A stretch of 64,000 nucleotides of DNA from Celeribacter naphthalenivorans (GCF_020524585.1 NZ_JAIVLK010000011.1:62001-126000), one strand, 5' to 3'. Counted from the first letter of the stretch, positions 45,220 through 54,746 are shown. A program made the numbers and translations. Notes: generated by a model from the sequence alone, not told the origin.

Positions 45220-46230
45220 TTAAGTGCCGCTGATCTGGCCCAAGAGCGCAGTCAAACGCGCGCTGGCACCAGAGAGAAGCTGATCCAGCCAGCCGCGGAA
45301 TCCATTCGCCAGAATGATGTAAGACTCCATCACACCCGCAAGAGCAGGCACTTTGGAGGCGATCACGGGCGCGAGCAGATACAGCAGGACAAGCACCACC
45401 GCTGTCAGCACCAGCGTCAAAAACACACTGCGAAATCCCGAACGTTCAGCACGGCTGCGACGGGTGTCTTCGTCAGGGACCGTGCCATCTTCATCCCGCT
45501 CGGACGCGGCGCTGAGTGTCGAATTGATTTCCTCGATGTCGGGCAAAAGATCACGCCGCTTGCCGCTCGCGGCCGCGACGCCACCGGCGATGATGCCGGG
45601 GTCGGACGGGTCCAGCCCGCGCAGACGCGCCATGCGGTCACGCAGGCTTTTCTTGGCCGCGTCCTGTGACGGTTCTTCCAGCCCGAGATCGGGTTGGGTT
45701 TCTAACGTTTCGCCTTCGCTATGGCGCATGGACTGATCGAATTCGACCTCGGCGCGCAGGATGTCACGCACGCTGTCCTTCAGAGCAGAACCCGGTTGCG
45801 CGGCGACTTCGGGTTCGTCCTCATCATCCTCTTCGAACGGCGGTGCGACAGGTTCCTCGATCGCGTCAATCTCATCGGCCTCAAAACGCTCTGGCTCAGA
45901 GGGCATCTCTACAGGGGCCGGTTCGTCTTCGGGGGCAGGCTCCGTTTCGGGCAAGGCCTCGGCCTGTGTCAGCGCCGAGACAGCATCCTCAATGTCGGCT
46001 TCGCTTTCGTAAGCTTCGGCCTCCGGTTTGGCGTCTGCACTGTCCGCAAGAGCGTCCTTCTCCTGCGTCAGGTCATAGCCAAGCTCATCGGCCAGCTCAT
46101 TGTCCATATGCGCAGGATTCTGAAACCAGGTGTGCCCGCAGTTTGAACATTGCACGTCACGGCCCGTGTCGGGTATGACACGCGCATCGACCTCATATTG
46201 AGCTCCGCAATTGGGACAAATTAACCGCAT
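45220..46230 (-). CDS. MJ0042-type zinc-ribbon membrane protein
   Basis: A 336-aa protein beginning with a zinc ribbon: Cys5, Cys8, Cys28 and Cys31 (CPNC and CSNC). A long acidic, Pro/Glu-rich middle follows, and one TM helix near residues 265-287 (VFLTLVLTAVVLVLLYLLAP). This is the family with an N-terminal MJ0042 ribbon found in alphaproteobacteria. Role unknown. It ends nine bases from the TIGR02302 stop, and is divergent from ftsE. Confidence 0.82.
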   Translation of the reverse strand: MRLICPNCGAQYEVDARVIPDTGRDVQCSNCGHTWFQNPAHMDNELADELGYDLTQEKDALADSADAKPEAEAYESEADIEDAVSALTQAEALPETEPAPEDEPAPVEMPSEPERFEADEIDAIEEPVAPPFEEDDEDEPEVAAQPGSALKDSVRDILRAEVEFDQSMRHSEGETLETQPDLGLEEPSQDAAKKSLRDRMARLRGLDPSDPGIIAGGVAAASGKRRDLLPDIEEINSTLSAASERDEDGTVPDEDTRRSRAERSGFRSVFLTLVLTAVVLVLLYLLAPVIASKVPALAGVMESYIILANGFRGWLDQLLSGASARLTALLGQISGT

Positions 46231-46417
46231 TTCTTCCCCTGCCGCACAGATATGCGCGTGCTCCCCCAAGCATAACCGCGCTGTTTTTCGGAATTCTTAA
46301 CGTTCAGAGGAAGATTGTCCATGTTTTTGCGACAGTTGCATTGAAAGGTTTTGACCAGTGAGGCAAAACTGTCGCGAAGAAGCGACGCTAAACGGGATGG
46401 GTTCGCAGAGGTGACAT

Positions 46418-47089
46418 GTGATCGAGTTTCATGATGCAGGCTACGGCTACGGAGGGCGAGAGCTTTTGACAGAAATGTCCCTGACGCTGGCGCCGGGGTC
46501 GTTCCATTTTCTGACCGGACCGTCGGGCGCGGGGAAAACCACCTTTCTCAAACTGTGTTACCGTGAGCTTGAGGCCACCGCCGGTCGCGTGTCGATCTTT
46601 GGCGAAGACACCCGCCAGATGGAACGCGATGAGGTGGCCGAGCTGCGCCGTCGGATCGGGGTTGTGCATCAGGATTGCCAATTTCTCGACCATTTGAATC
46701 TTGCTGACAATGTCGCTTTGCCGCTGTCCGTGTCGGGCCGGGAGCGCGATGATCGGGATTTGGACGATCTGTTGAACTGGGTCGGCCTGTCGGATCAGGC
46801 CAAGGCGCGTCCGCCCGAATTGTCCGGCGGCGAACGTCAACGTGCCGCACTTGCGCGCGCCGTGATCATGTCGCCTGAGATCATTCTTGCGGACGAACCC
46901 ACCGGCAACGTCGATTGGGAGATGTCCCTGCGTCTGTTGCAATTGTTGATTGAACTCAATCGCATGGGCAAAACCGTGGTGATCGCCACCCATGACCTGC
47001 ATCTCATTCGTCAGGCCAAGGCGCAGGTGCAGGCCCGCGTGTTGCGGATTTCCAATCGCCGCATCCAACAATCGGGGGCGGATCTGTGA
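46418..47089 (+). CDS. ftsE: Cell-division ATP-binding protein FtsE
   Basis: A 223-aa ABC ATPase: Walker A GPSGAGKTT (34-42), signature LSGGE (135-139), Walker B ILADEPTGN (156-164) and the H-loop ATHD. With FtsX it controls septal peptidoglycan hydrolases. It starts with GTG at 46418 and overlaps ftsX by GTGA, so stoichiometric production is likely. Confidence 0.95.
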   Translation: MIEFHDAGYGYGGRELLTEMSLTLAPGSFHFLTGPSGAGKTTFLKLCYRELEATAGRVSIFGEDTRQMERDEVAELRRRIGVVHQDCQFLDHLNLADNVALPLSVSGRERDDRDLDDLLNWVGLSDQAKARPPELSGGERQRAALARAVIMSPEIILADEPTGNVDWEMSLRLLQLLIELNRMGKTVVIATHDLHLIRQAKAQVQARVLRISNRRIQQSGADL

Positions 47090-47985
47090 AATCCTTTCTC
47101 TTGTCCTTCCTGAATTTCAACGAAAGTGCCTCGGGTCGCGTCGTGCCGCCCTCCGGGTTCACTGCGCAACTCACTGTGATCACGGCGGCGGCCATGGGGT
47201 TTCTCGCGGTCTTCGCACTGGCATTGTCCATGGCGACGGGGCGTTTGGCAGATCGTTGGGGCACCGAACTTGCCCGTGGGTCTACCGTGCGCATTTCCGC
47301 CCCTGCCGATCAGATCGAGGCGCAAACCGAGGCTGCGCTCAAGGTCTTGGAAACCACGCCGGGCGTTGCCGAGGCGCGGCTCTTGACCGCCGAGGAAGAG
47401 ACCGCCCTTTTGGAGCCCTGGTTTGGCCCTGATCTGCCGCTCGACACGCTGACTTTGCCGGTGCTGATCGATGTGCAGGAGACCTCTGACGGCTTCGATG
47501 CCGAAGGCCTGCGTCTGCGCCTGGCGGGCGAAGCCCCGGGTGCTGTGCTTGACGATCACACCCGTTGGCGTCGGCCACTTGTGCGCGCCGCCGAGCGTCT
47601 GCGGCTTTTGGGGGTGGTGTCGCTTTTGTTGATCGCGGGCGTCACCGGTGGCATGATCACACTGGCCGCCAATGCCGCTCTTGCCGCCACGGCGCAGGTC
47701 ATTCGCACCCTGCGTCTCGTCGGTGCCACGGATCGCTTTATCGCCAGTGCCTTTGTGCGTCGTTTCACCTTCCGTGGGTTTTCCGGCGCTGTCATTGGCA
47801 CGGTCTTCGGGATGATCGCCGTCGCGCTTTTGCCAAGCGCCGATGAGGCGGGCGGCTTCCTGACGGGGCTCGGATTTTCCGGGATGCAATGGCTCTGGCC
47901 TCTGTTGATCCCCGTTCTGGCCGCGCTCGTGGCCTTTGTCGCCACGCGGGTGGCCGCGACCCAAACTCTGAGAAGGCTGATGTGA
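47086..47985 (+). CDS. ftsX: Cell-division membrane protein FtsX
   Basis: A 299-aa protein with four TM helices: one near residues 25-47 and three in the C-terminal half, with a periplasmic domain between the first two. This is the FtsX plan. The partner ATPase is the upstream overlapping ftsE. It starts with GTG and its stop overlaps plsC by TGATG. Confidence 0.93.
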   Translation: MKSFLLSFLNFNESASGRVVPPSGFTAQLTVITAAAMGFLAVFALALSMATGRLADRWGTELARGSTVRISAPADQIEAQTEAALKVLETTPGVAEARLLTAEEETALLEPWFGPDLPLDTLTLPVLIDVQETSDGFDAEGLRLRLAGEAPGAVLDDHTRWRRPLVRAAERLRLLGVVSLLLIAGVTGGMITLAANAALAATAQVIRTLRLVGATDRFIASAFVRRFTFRGFSGAVIGTVFGMIAVALLPSADEAGGFLTGLGFSGMQWLWPLLIPVLAALVAFVATRVAATQTLRRLM

Positions 47986-48728
47986 TGCCCTATCCGATCC
48001 AGTGGATTTTGTCCCTGATCTTCGTGATCCAGATGTATCTGGCGATGGCCCTTTTGGCGATTGTCTTCACGCCTCTGGCCATCCTCAAACGCGACTATGC
48101 CTATCTCGCCTGTCGCACCTATTGCCACTGGGTCCGCCTCTCCGCGCGCTGGCTCGTGGGTCTCAAATCCGAAATCCGAGGCGAAGTTCCCACCGATGAG
48201 GTGCTGATCGGCGCCAAACATCAAAGCTTTTTCGACATCATTTTGATCGTTTCGGCGGTGCCGCGTCCAAAATTCATCATGAAAAAGCAACTCGTCTGGA
48301 CCCCCATCGTCGGCTATTATGCCAAGCGCATTGGCTGTGTCGCCGTGGATCGTGGCAAACGTGGTCAGGCGATCAAGAAGATGATCGCGGATGTGAAATC
48401 CGGCGCCTCTCTGCCCGGTCAGCTGATCATTTTTCCGCAAGGCACCCGTGTCGCGGCGGGCGCGCATCTGCCCTATAAGATCGGCACCGGCGTGCTCTAT
48501 GAACAAACAGAACAGCCGCTCGTGCCCGCCGCCACCAATGTTGGCGTGTTCTGGCCGCGCCATGGCGTCTATCGCAAACCGGGCCTCGCGGTGGTGGAAT
48601 TCCTGCCCCGGATCGACGCCGGGCGCGAGATGAAAGAGGTGATGGCCGAGCTGGAGACCACCGTCGAGACGGCTTCGGATCGGTTGATGGCCGAGGCGGG
48701 CTTTGAGGGGGCGGTCAAAACGTCATAG
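47985..48728 (+). CDS. plsC: 1-acyl-sn-glycerol-3-phosphate acyltransferase (PlsC-like)
   Basis: A 247-aa membrane acyltransferase with an N-terminal TM helix, the H-x4-D motif as KHQSFFD and the acyl-acceptor motif FPQGTR (usually FPEGTR). It makes phosphatidic acid from lysophosphatidic acid. The operon ftsE-ftsX-plsC places lipid supply next to division. The start at 47985 overlaps the ftsX stop. Confidence 0.88.
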   Translation: MPYPIQWILSLIFVIQMYLAMALLAIVFTPLAILKRDYAYLACRTYCHWVRLSARWLVGLKSEIRGEVPTDEVLIGAKHQSFFDIILIVSAVPRPKFIMKKQLVWTPIVGYYAKRIGCVAVDRGKRGQAIKKMIADVKSGASLPGQLIIFPQGTRVAAGAHLPYKIGTGVLYEQTEQPLVPAATNVGVFWPRHGVYRKPGLAVVEFLPRIDAGREMKEVMAELETTVETASDRLMAEAGFEGAVKTS

Positions 48729-48750
48729 ATCAGTGATCTTGTTGCGCTAG

Positions 48751-49368
48751 ATGGTGGGCATGATGAAATACGTCACAGACATCTCCACCCTCGAAGCCCT
48801 CTACGGCACACCGGGTCCCGCAGCCACCGACAAGATCGCGCGCCGCATGACGCCGGAGTTTCGCCTCTGGCTGGACCGCTGCCGCTTTTGCATCCTCTCC
48901 ACCGTCGGCCCCGAAGGCACGGACGCCAGCCCACGTGGCGACAAAGAGCCGGTGCTGCGCGAATTGGACCCCGGCACGCTCGCGCTGCCCGACTGGATGG
49001 GCAACAACCGCATCGACAGTCTGCGCAACATCGTCCGCGATCCACGCGCCTCTTTGATGCTCTTTGTGCCCGGCTCGAACAATGTGGTGCGGATCAACGG
49101 GCGGGCCTTCGTCACGCTGGACGACGATCTTCGCCAATCCTTTGAAGTGAATGGCAAACATCCCCGCTCCGTCATCGTCTTTGAAATCTCTGAGATCTAC
49201 ACCCAATGCGCCCGCGCCCTGATGCGTGCGGGGTTTTGGGAGGGGCGCGACGACAGCGAGGGCTTGCCCAGCGTCGGGCAAATCCTTGCGGCCCTCACTG
49301 ACGGTCGGGTCGGAGGACAAGCCTATGACGAGGAATGGCCCGAACGCGCCGCCAAAAGCATGTGGTAA
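48751..49368 (+). CDS. PPOX-type FMN-binding flavoprotein
   Basis: A 205-aa split-barrel protein of the pyridoxamine-5'-phosphate oxidase family (TIGR04025-like): FCILSTVGPEGTDASPRGD, WMGNNRIDSLRNIVRDPRA and NVVRINGRA form the FMN/cofactor face. Members act as flavin-dependent oxidoreductases of diverse substrates. Met codons at 48751, 48760 and 48763 are all possible starts. It converges on accA, with an accA terminator between. Confidence 0.85.
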   Translation: MVGMMKYVTDISTLEALYGTPGPAATDKIARRMTPEFRLWLDRCRFCILSTVGPEGTDASPRGDKEPVLRELDPGTLALPDWMGNNRIDSLRNIVRDPRASLMLFVPGSNNVVRINGRAFVTLDDDLRQSFEVNGKHPRSVIVFEISEIYTQCARALMRAGFWEGRDDSEGLPSVGQILAALTDGRVGGQAYDEEWPERAAKSMW

Positions 49369-49369
49369 C

Positions 49370-49397
49370 AAAAAAGGCCGCGCAAATCGCACGGCCT
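49370..49397 (-). terminator. Terminator after accA
   Basis: On the minus strand AGGCCG (49397-49392) and CGGCCT (49380-49375) form a stem and are followed by TTTTTT. It lies about 33 bases past the accA stop. Confidence 0.8.
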
Positions 49398-49429
49398 CTT
49401 CATTGCAGATCAAGTACTCAAAATCTGGT

Positions 49430-50392
49430 TTACGCAGCCAGACCCTTAGACCCCATCTCAAGGAACTTCTTGCGGCGGTCCTTGAGGATGGTCTCCGGTT
49501 TTTTCTTTTGCAGCGGGGCGAGCATGGCTTCGATCGCCTTGCCCACGGCGGCAATCGTGGCCTCGCGGTCGCGCTGTGCGCCGCCCAGAGGTTCGGGGAT
49601 GATCTGGTCGATCACGCCGAGTTTCTGCAAATCCTGTGCGGTCAGGCGCAGCGCCTCGGCGGCCTCGCGCATTTTCTCGGCGTCTTTCCAAAGAATCGAG
49701 GCGCAGCCTTCGGGCGAAATCACCGAGTAGACCGAATGTTCGAGCATCGCGAGCTTGTTGGAGGACGCAAAAGCAACCGCGCCACCGGAGCCGCCCTCGC
49801 CAATGATCACGGAAATCATCGGCACTTTCAGTTTGAGACATTTCGCGGTGGATTGCGCGATGGCCTCAGATTGACCACGCTCTTCCGCGCCTTTGCCCGG
49901 ATAGGCGCCGGGGGTGTCGACCAGCGCGATGACCGGAAGGCCAAAACGGTCGGCCAAATCCATCAAACGAATGGCTTTGCGATAGCCTTCGGGGCGGGCC
50001 ATGCCGAAATTGCGCTCGATGCGCGATTTGGTGTCATGGCCTTTTTCCTGACCGATCACCACGACCGGCTGGTCGCCAAAGCGTGCCAGACCGCCCATGA
50101 CCGCATGGTCATCGGCGAAATTCCGGTCACCCGCCAGCGGCGTGTATTCGGTGAACAGCGCTTCGATATAGTCCTTGCAATGCGGACGATCCGGGTGGCG
50201 CGCGACCTGACATTTGCGCCAGGGCGTCAGGCCTTTGTAGAGGTCCTTGAGCATATCGGCCGCTTTCTTATCCAAAGCGGCGGCTTCTTTTTCGACGTCC
50301 ATCTCTTCGTTGCTGCGGGCAAGGGCGCGCAATTCTTCGGCTTTGCCCTCGATCTCGGCCAAGGGTTTTTCGAATTCGAGATAGTGAGTCAT
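49430..50392 (-). CDS. accA: Acetyl-CoA carboxylase carboxyltransferase alpha subunit
   Basis: AccA (320 aa) transfers the carboxyl group from biotin to acetyl-CoA in fatty-acid synthesis. Clear features are the N-terminal helical part, [33 protein letters not shown] and the C-terminal EPLGGAQRD block. It is full length and transcribed alone. Confidence 0.97.
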   Translation of the reverse strand: MTHYLEFEKPLAEIEGKAEELRALARSNEEMDVEKEAAALDKKAADMLKDLYKGLTPWRKCQVARHPDRPHCKDYIEALFTEYTPLAGDRNFADDHAVMGGLARFGDQPVVVIGQEKGHDTKSRIERNFGMARPEGYRKAIRLMDLADRFGLPVIALVDTPGAYPGKGAEERGQSEAIAQSTAKCLKLKVPMISVIIGEGGSGGAVAFASSNKLAMLEHSVYSVISPEGCASILWKDAEKMREAAEALRLTAQDLQKLGVIDQIIPEPLGGAQRDREATIAAVGKAIEAMLAPLQKKKPETILKDRRKKFLEMGSKGLAA

Positions 50393-50500
50393 GCGGACCT
50401 CCGAACGGTTTCGACCCCGTATATGGCTATTTTCGCGCGCGGGTGCAACTCAGCAAGAAAATACTCCGGGGATTGCCGTCTCGCATGCTCGCAAATCTGC

Positions 50501-50537
50501 GAAAAGAAACGCCCCGAAGCTTGCACTCCGGGGCGTT
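50501..50537 (-). terminator. Terminator after mcl1
   Basis: AACGCCCCG (50508-50516) and CGGGGCGTT (50529-50537) pair over 9 bp; on the minus strand a TTCTTTTC tract follows. A second small hairpin (CCGTGC / GCACGG, about 50550-50566) lies between it and the stop. Confidence 0.75.
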
Positions 50538-50578
50538 ATCGCCTCAACGACCGTGCCTCCCCGCACGGACGGAGGGGA

Positions 50579-51538
50579 TTAGCTTTTCGCGATCAATTCG
50601 GATTGGGCCACGATGACCTCGGCCTGTTTGATCGAGGCGATGTCGACCAGTCGGCCTTTGTAAACGGTCGCGCCTTCGCCATTTGCCTTGGCCTGTTCCA
50701 TGGCGGCGAGGATTTCGCGGGCTTCGGTGACGGCCTCCTCGGAGGGCGTAAACACCTCATTGGCCAGCGCAATTTGTTTCGGGTGGATCGCCCATTTGCC
50801 GACCATGCCCAGCGTTGCGGAACGCCGCGCCTGCGCCCGGTAGCCCTCGTCATCGGAGAAGTCGCCAAAGGGGCCATCGACCGGCAGGACGCCGTGCGTG
50901 CGACAAGCGGCAACGATGGCGGCCTGCGCCCAGTGCCACGGGTCGGAGTAATGCCGCGTGTCGCCGTGCAGCATGTAGTAATTCTCCTGCGTGCCGCCGA
51001 TGCCGGTGGTTTGCATGCCCATCGAGGCCGCGAAATCCGCCGCCCCAAGGCTCATGGCGACGAGACGCGGAGAGCTGGCTGCGATCTCTTCGACATGGGC
51101 GATGCCGGCGGCGGATTCGATGATGACCTCAAAATTGATCTTTTTCGTGCGGCCCTTGGCGCGCTCGATGGCGGTGACCAGCGCGTCGACTGCATAGATG
51201 TCTTCGGCGCAGCCCACTTTCGGGATCATGATCTGATCGAGCCGCTCGCCCGCCTGTTCCAAGAGGTCCACGACATCGCGATACCAATAGGGCGTGTCGA
51301 GCGAGTTGATCCGCACGGCCAGAGTTTTCTTGCCCCAATCAATTGTGTTGATTGCCTCGATGATATTGGCGCGGGCGACATCCTTGTCCGAGGGTGCCAC
51401 AGAATCTTCGAGGTCGAGATTGATCACATCCGCCGCGGAAGCTGCCATTTTCGGGAAGAGTTTGGTGTTCGATCCGGGGCCGAACAGCTGGCAGCGGTTC
51501 GGGCGATCCACGGGGGTGGGCTGGAGTTGGAAGGACAT
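50579..51538 (-). CDS. mcl1: L-malyl-CoA / beta-methylmalyl-CoA lyase
   Basis: Mcl1 (319 aa), a CitE-like enzyme of the ethylmalonyl-CoA pathway: it cleaves beta-methylmalyl-CoA to glyoxylate and propionyl-CoA, or malyl-CoA to acetyl-CoA and glyoxylate. CQLFGPGSN, the metal-binding NLDLEDSVAP, IESAAGI and GKWAIHPKQI are all as in Rhodobacter Mcl1. The other pathway genes are not in the window. The start at 51538 follows GAGAGGAG. Confidence 0.93.
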   Translation of the reverse strand: MSFQLQPTPVDRPNRCQLFGPGSNTKLFPKMAASAADVINLDLEDSVAPSDKDVARANIIEAINTIDWGKKTLAVRINSLDTPYWYRDVVDLLEQAGERLDQIMIPKVGCAEDIYAVDALVTAIERAKGRTKKINFEVIIESAAGIAHVEEIAASSPRLVAMSLGAADFAASMGMQTTGIGGTQENYYMLHGDTRHYSDPWHWAQAAIVAACRTHGVLPVDGPFGDFSDDEGYRAQARRSATLGMVGKWAIHPKQIALANEVFTPSEEAVTEAREILAAMEQAKANGEGATVYKGRLVDIASIKQAEVIVAQSELIAKS

Positions 51539-51819
51539 TGGCGCTCCTCTCGCAATGATATTTCCAAAATGTCGAATGCATTGTTATTATCTTGCGCACC
51601 ATGTGGCAAGGAAGATTTTGCGCCTGCGGCATATCCCGCGTCGAGGCTGAAAATAAAGTTTTCAAACTGCTTATTTCCTGAACAATGTAATTATTATCCC
51701 AAAATATATACTATGCACGGGATATTCTCCCATTCCGTCAGCTTCTCTGACGCAAAATCCGAAGCACCTTGCATCGAATCTCGGTCACTCTGGGTCAAAC
51801 GCAACCGGAGTGCTGCACC
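51539..51819. promoter_or_regulatory. Divergent promoter region between mcl1 and dgcN
   Basis: 281 bases without a gene, AT-rich in the middle. CATTGTT (51579-51585) and AACAATG (51681-51687) are complementary, and TTATTATC occurs near both. TATACT (about 51707) could be a -10 element for dgcN, but no matching -35 was found. AAAGTTTTCAAACTG around 51656-51670 recalls XRE-type short-chain acyl regulator sites, without proof. Confidence 0.4.
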
Positions 51820-52821
51820 ATGATCGAAACACCATATCTTCTTTTCCTCGGCGACGCCCCTGACCAACTGGCTGCGAAAGTGGCGCAAGGGATCAAGGAC
51901 TGGCGCCCCGAATTCGCCCTCGGCCAGTTCCGCATGGAAGGCTGCAAAGCCGATATGAAGCTGCCGGATATGGACCTGAAGGCGGCGAAAGCCGCAGGTG
52001 CGAAGACCCTGGTCATCGGTGTCGCCAACCGCGGCGGCGTGATCAGCCAGGCATGGAAAAAGGTTCTGATCGATGCGCTCGAAGAAGGGTTCGATATTGC
52101 CTCCGGCCTGCACAACCTGCTGCGCGAGGAAGAAGACCTTGTGGCGGTCGCCAAGACCTTTGGTCGGACCCTGCACGATGTGCGCATCCCCTCGGTGAAA
52201 TATCCGATCGCCAACGGTGTGAAACGCAGCGGCAAGCGCTGTCTCGCCGTCGGCACCGATTGTTCCGTGGGCAAGATGTACACCGCCCTCGCGATGGATA
52301 AGGCGATGCGCGAAAAGGGCATGAAATCGACCTTCCGCGCCACTGGCCAGACCGGCATTCTGATCACCGGCGACGGTGTGCCGCTTGATGCGGTGATTGC
52401 CGATTTCATGGCGGGCTCCATCGAATATCTGACGCCGGACAACGATGAAGATCACTGGGACCTGATCGAGGGGCAGGGCAGCCTGTTCCACGTGTCCTAT
52501 TCCGGCGTGACCATGGCCTTGGTGCATGGCGGTCAGCCGGATGCGCTGATCCTCTGCCATGAACCGACCCGTGAACATATGCGCGGCCTGCCGGGGTTCT
52601 CGCTTCCGACGCTTGAGGCGCTGCGCGATATGGCCCTGCCGCTGGCACAGGTGGCGAACCCGGACTGTAAGGTCGTCGGCATTTCGATCAACACCCAGCA
52701 CCTCTCTGAGGAAGAGGCACTCGCTTATCTCGCCAAAGTCGAGGAAGAGATGGGCCTGCCCGCCGTCGATCCGTTCCGTCAGGGCGCGGGCCGTCTGGCC
52801 GATGCTTTGGCATCACTCTAA
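51820..52821 (+). CDS. dgcN: D-glutamate N-acetyltransferase DgcN (DUF1611)
   Basis: A 333-aa DUF1611 protein. The phosphate-loop-like GTDCSVGK (145-152), ATGQTGILI and VHGGQPDALILCHEPTR blocks match the family. Members in marine Proteobacteria acetylate D-glutamate so that DgcA can epimerise it; the adjacent dgcA supports this. The start at 51820 (MIETPYLLFLGD) is chosen over an upstream Met. A hairpin with T-tract follows before dgcA. Confidence 0.88.
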   Translation: MIETPYLLFLGDAPDQLAAKVAQGIKDWRPEFALGQFRMEGCKADMKLPDMDLKAAKAAGAKTLVIGVANRGGVISQAWKKVLIDALEEGFDIASGLHNLLREEEDLVAVAKTFGRTLHDVRIPSVKYPIANGVKRSGKRCLAVGTDCSVGKMYTALAMDKAMREKGMKSTFRATGQTGILITGDGVPLDAVIADFMAGSIEYLTPDNDEDHWDLIEGQGSLFHVSYSGVTMALVHGGQPDALILCHEPTREHMRGLPGFSLPTLEALRDMALPLAQVANPDCKVVGISINTQHLSEEEALAYLAKVEEEMGLPAVDPFRQGAGRLADALASL

Positions 52822-52825
52822 AACC

Positions 52826-52850
52826 AAAGGGCGTCTTCGGGCGCCCTTTT
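52826..52850 (+). terminator. Hairpin with T-tract between dgcN and dgcA
   Basis: AAAGGGCG (52826-52833) pairs with CGCCCTTT (52842-52849) with an 8-nt loop, then TTT-rich sequence. It could attenuate transcription into dgcA and dat. Confidence 0.65.
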
Positions 52851-52881
52851 CACAAAACAGGCCCAAATTCAGGACATTCCT

Positions 52882-53850
52882 ATGCCCAAGCTGACCGTCG
52901 CTGCAGAGAGTTTTCGTCTGGCCGAGGTGTTCACCATCTCGCGCGGATCGCGCACCGAGGCCAAGGTGATCACGGTGCGCGCCACAGAAGGCGATCAGAC
53001 CGGTTGGGGCGAATGTGTGCCCTATGCGCGCTATGGTGAGAGCCTCGAGAGCGTCGCCGCCGAGATCGAGGGCCTGCCCGAAGACATCACGCGGGCGACT
53101 TTGCAGGAGGCGCTCTCTGCGGGCGCCGCGCGCAATGCGGTCGATTGTGCGTTATGGGATTTGGAGGCCTCCAAGGTCGGGAAACGCGTCTGGGAGATGC
53201 TCGACCTGCCTGCGCCGATCCCGATGATCACGGCCTATACGCTGTCGCTGGCTTCTCCCGAGGAGATGGAGCGTTCTGCGGCCAAACACGCGCATCGGCC
53301 GCTGTTGAAGATCAAACTCGGCACGCCTGACGACATGGCGCGGCTTGAGGCGGTGCGGCGTGGCGCGCCGACATCGAAGATTATTGTCGATGCGAATGAG
53401 GGTTGGACTGCCGAGGTCTATGCAGATCTCGCGCCGCATCTGGTGCGGCTTGGCGTGCAGCTTGTGGAACAACCCTTGCCCGCGGGACAGGACGATATGT
53501 TGGCAGAGATTGAGAGACCCCTTCCGGTCTGTGCCGACGAGTCCTGTCACGACCGGGCGAGCCTGCCGGATCTCAAGGGCAAATACGATGTGATCAACAT
53601 CAAGCTCGACAAGACCGGCGGGCTCACCGAGGCTTTGGAGCTGCGCAAGGCGGCGCGCGCCGAGGGCTATGGCATCATGGTCGGCTGTATGGTCGGCACC
53701 TCTTTGGCGATGGCCCCCGCGATCATCGTGGCGCAGGGCGCGCGCGTGGTGGACCTTGACGGGCCATTGCTTTTGGCAGAAGACCGTCCCGAACCTTTGC
53801 ACTATGACGCGGAGGGCGTTCACCCGCCTCTGCGCGCGCTTTGGGGCTGA
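52882..53850 (+). CDS. dgcA: N-acetyl-D-glutamate racemase DgcA (enolase superfamily)
   Basis: A 322-aa enolase-superfamily protein of the dipeptide-epimerase-like group: KIK (143-145), metal ligands Asp170, Glu196, Asp219, and Lys241/Lys244 opposite. In marine bacteria DgcA converts N-acetyl-D-Glu to N-acetyl-L-Glu downstream of DgcN. Dipeptide epimerase activity remains possible from sequence alone; the neighbour dgcN favours DgcA. Confidence 0.87.
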   Translation: MPKLTVAAESFRLAEVFTISRGSRTEAKVITVRATEGDQTGWGECVPYARYGESLESVAAEIEGLPEDITRATLQEALSAGAARNAVDCALWDLEASKVGKRVWEMLDLPAPIPMITAYTLSLASPEEMERSAAKHAHRPLLKIKLGTPDDMARLEAVRRGAPTSKIIVDANEGWTAEVYADLAPHLVRLGVQLVEQPLPAGQDDMLAEIERPLPVCADESCHDRASLPDLKGKYDVINIKLDKTGGLTEALELRKAARAEGYGIMVGCMVGTSLAMAPAIIVAQGARVVDLDGPLLLAEDRPEPLHYDAEGVHPPLRALWG

Positions 53851-53885
53851 TGAGAGGGCGGAAGCCCGTATGTAAGGAGAACACC

Positions 53886-54746
53886 ATGACCCGCACCGTT
53901 TACGTGAACGGCGACTACCTGCCGGAAACCGAGGCAAAAATTTCCATTTTCGACCGCGGGTTCCTGATGGCGGACGCGGTCTATGAGGTGACCTCTGTCC
54001 TGAATGGCAAGCTCATCGACTTTCAGGGCCACGTCGCCCGTCTTCAGCGCTCGCTTTCCGAGCTTGACATGGTGTCGCCGGTGACGATGGACGAGCTGTT
54101 GGATATCCACCACCAGTTGATCGAGAAAAACAACCTCGAAGAGGGCGGGATTTACCTTCAGGTGACCCGTGGTGCGGGCGCCGACCGCGATTTCGTTTGG
54201 CCGGACCCCGAAGAGGTGAAAGGCGGCATCGTGCTTTTTACCTTTGCCAAGAAAATCACCTCGAACAAAGCGCTCGATGAGGGCATCAAGGTGATCTCCG
54301 TCGAGGACCTGCGCTGGGGCCGTCGCGACATCAAGACCACGCAGCTTTTGTGGCCGTCCTACGCCAAGATGCAGGCCAAGAAAGCCGGTGCGAGCGACGC
54401 GTGGTTCGTCGAAGATGGGTATGTGACCGAGGGCTATGCCAACAACGCCTATATCGTCAAAGACGGTGTGATCATCACCCGCGAGCTGTCCAACGACATC
54501 CTGCATGGCATCACCCGGACCGCGATCCTCAAGTTTGCCAAAGAGGCGCAGATGAAGATCGAGGAACGCCCCTTCACCATCGAAGAGGCTCAGGCTGCGG
54601 ATGAGGCTTTCGCGACCTCTGCCACGGGCTTTACACAGCCGGTGATCGAGATCGACGGTGTGACGGTCGGCACCGGCAAACCGGGTCCGGTGTCCACGCG
54701 CCTGCGTGAGATTTACATCGACGAGATGCCGAAAACGGCGCTGTGA
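53886..54746 (+). CDS. dat: D-amino-acid aminotransferase
   Basis: A 286-aa PLP fold-IV transaminase: DRGFLMADAVYEV, QVTRGAGADRDF, the PLP lysine Lys150 in RRDIKTTQLLW and EGYANNAYIV. These fit D-alanine aminotransferase, which moves amino groups from D-amino acids onto 2-oxoglutarate to give D-Glu. D-Glu would then enter DgcN/DgcA. It lies 35 bases after dgcA with a TAAGGAG ribosome-binding site and is followed by a strong bidirectional terminator. Confidence 0.9.
   Translation: MTRTVYVNGDYLPETEAKISIFDRGFLMADAVYEVTSVLNGKLIDFQGHVARLQRSLSELDMVSPVTMDELLDIHHQLIEKNNLEEGGIYLQVTRGAGADRDFVWPDPEEVKGGIVLFTFAKKITSNKALDEGIKVISVEDLRWGRRDIKTTQLLWPSYAKMQAKKAGASDAWFVEDGYVTEGYANNAYIVKDGVIITRELSNDILHGITRTAILKFAKEAQMKIEERPFTIEEAQAADEAFATSATGFTQPVIEIDGVTVGTGKPGPVSTRLREIYIDEMPKTAL

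Noticed and set aside
49226-51823. Long plus-strand open frame of 865 codons
   Set aside because: It lies antisense to accA and mcl1, both with complete family motifs; a composition artefact of high-GC DNA.
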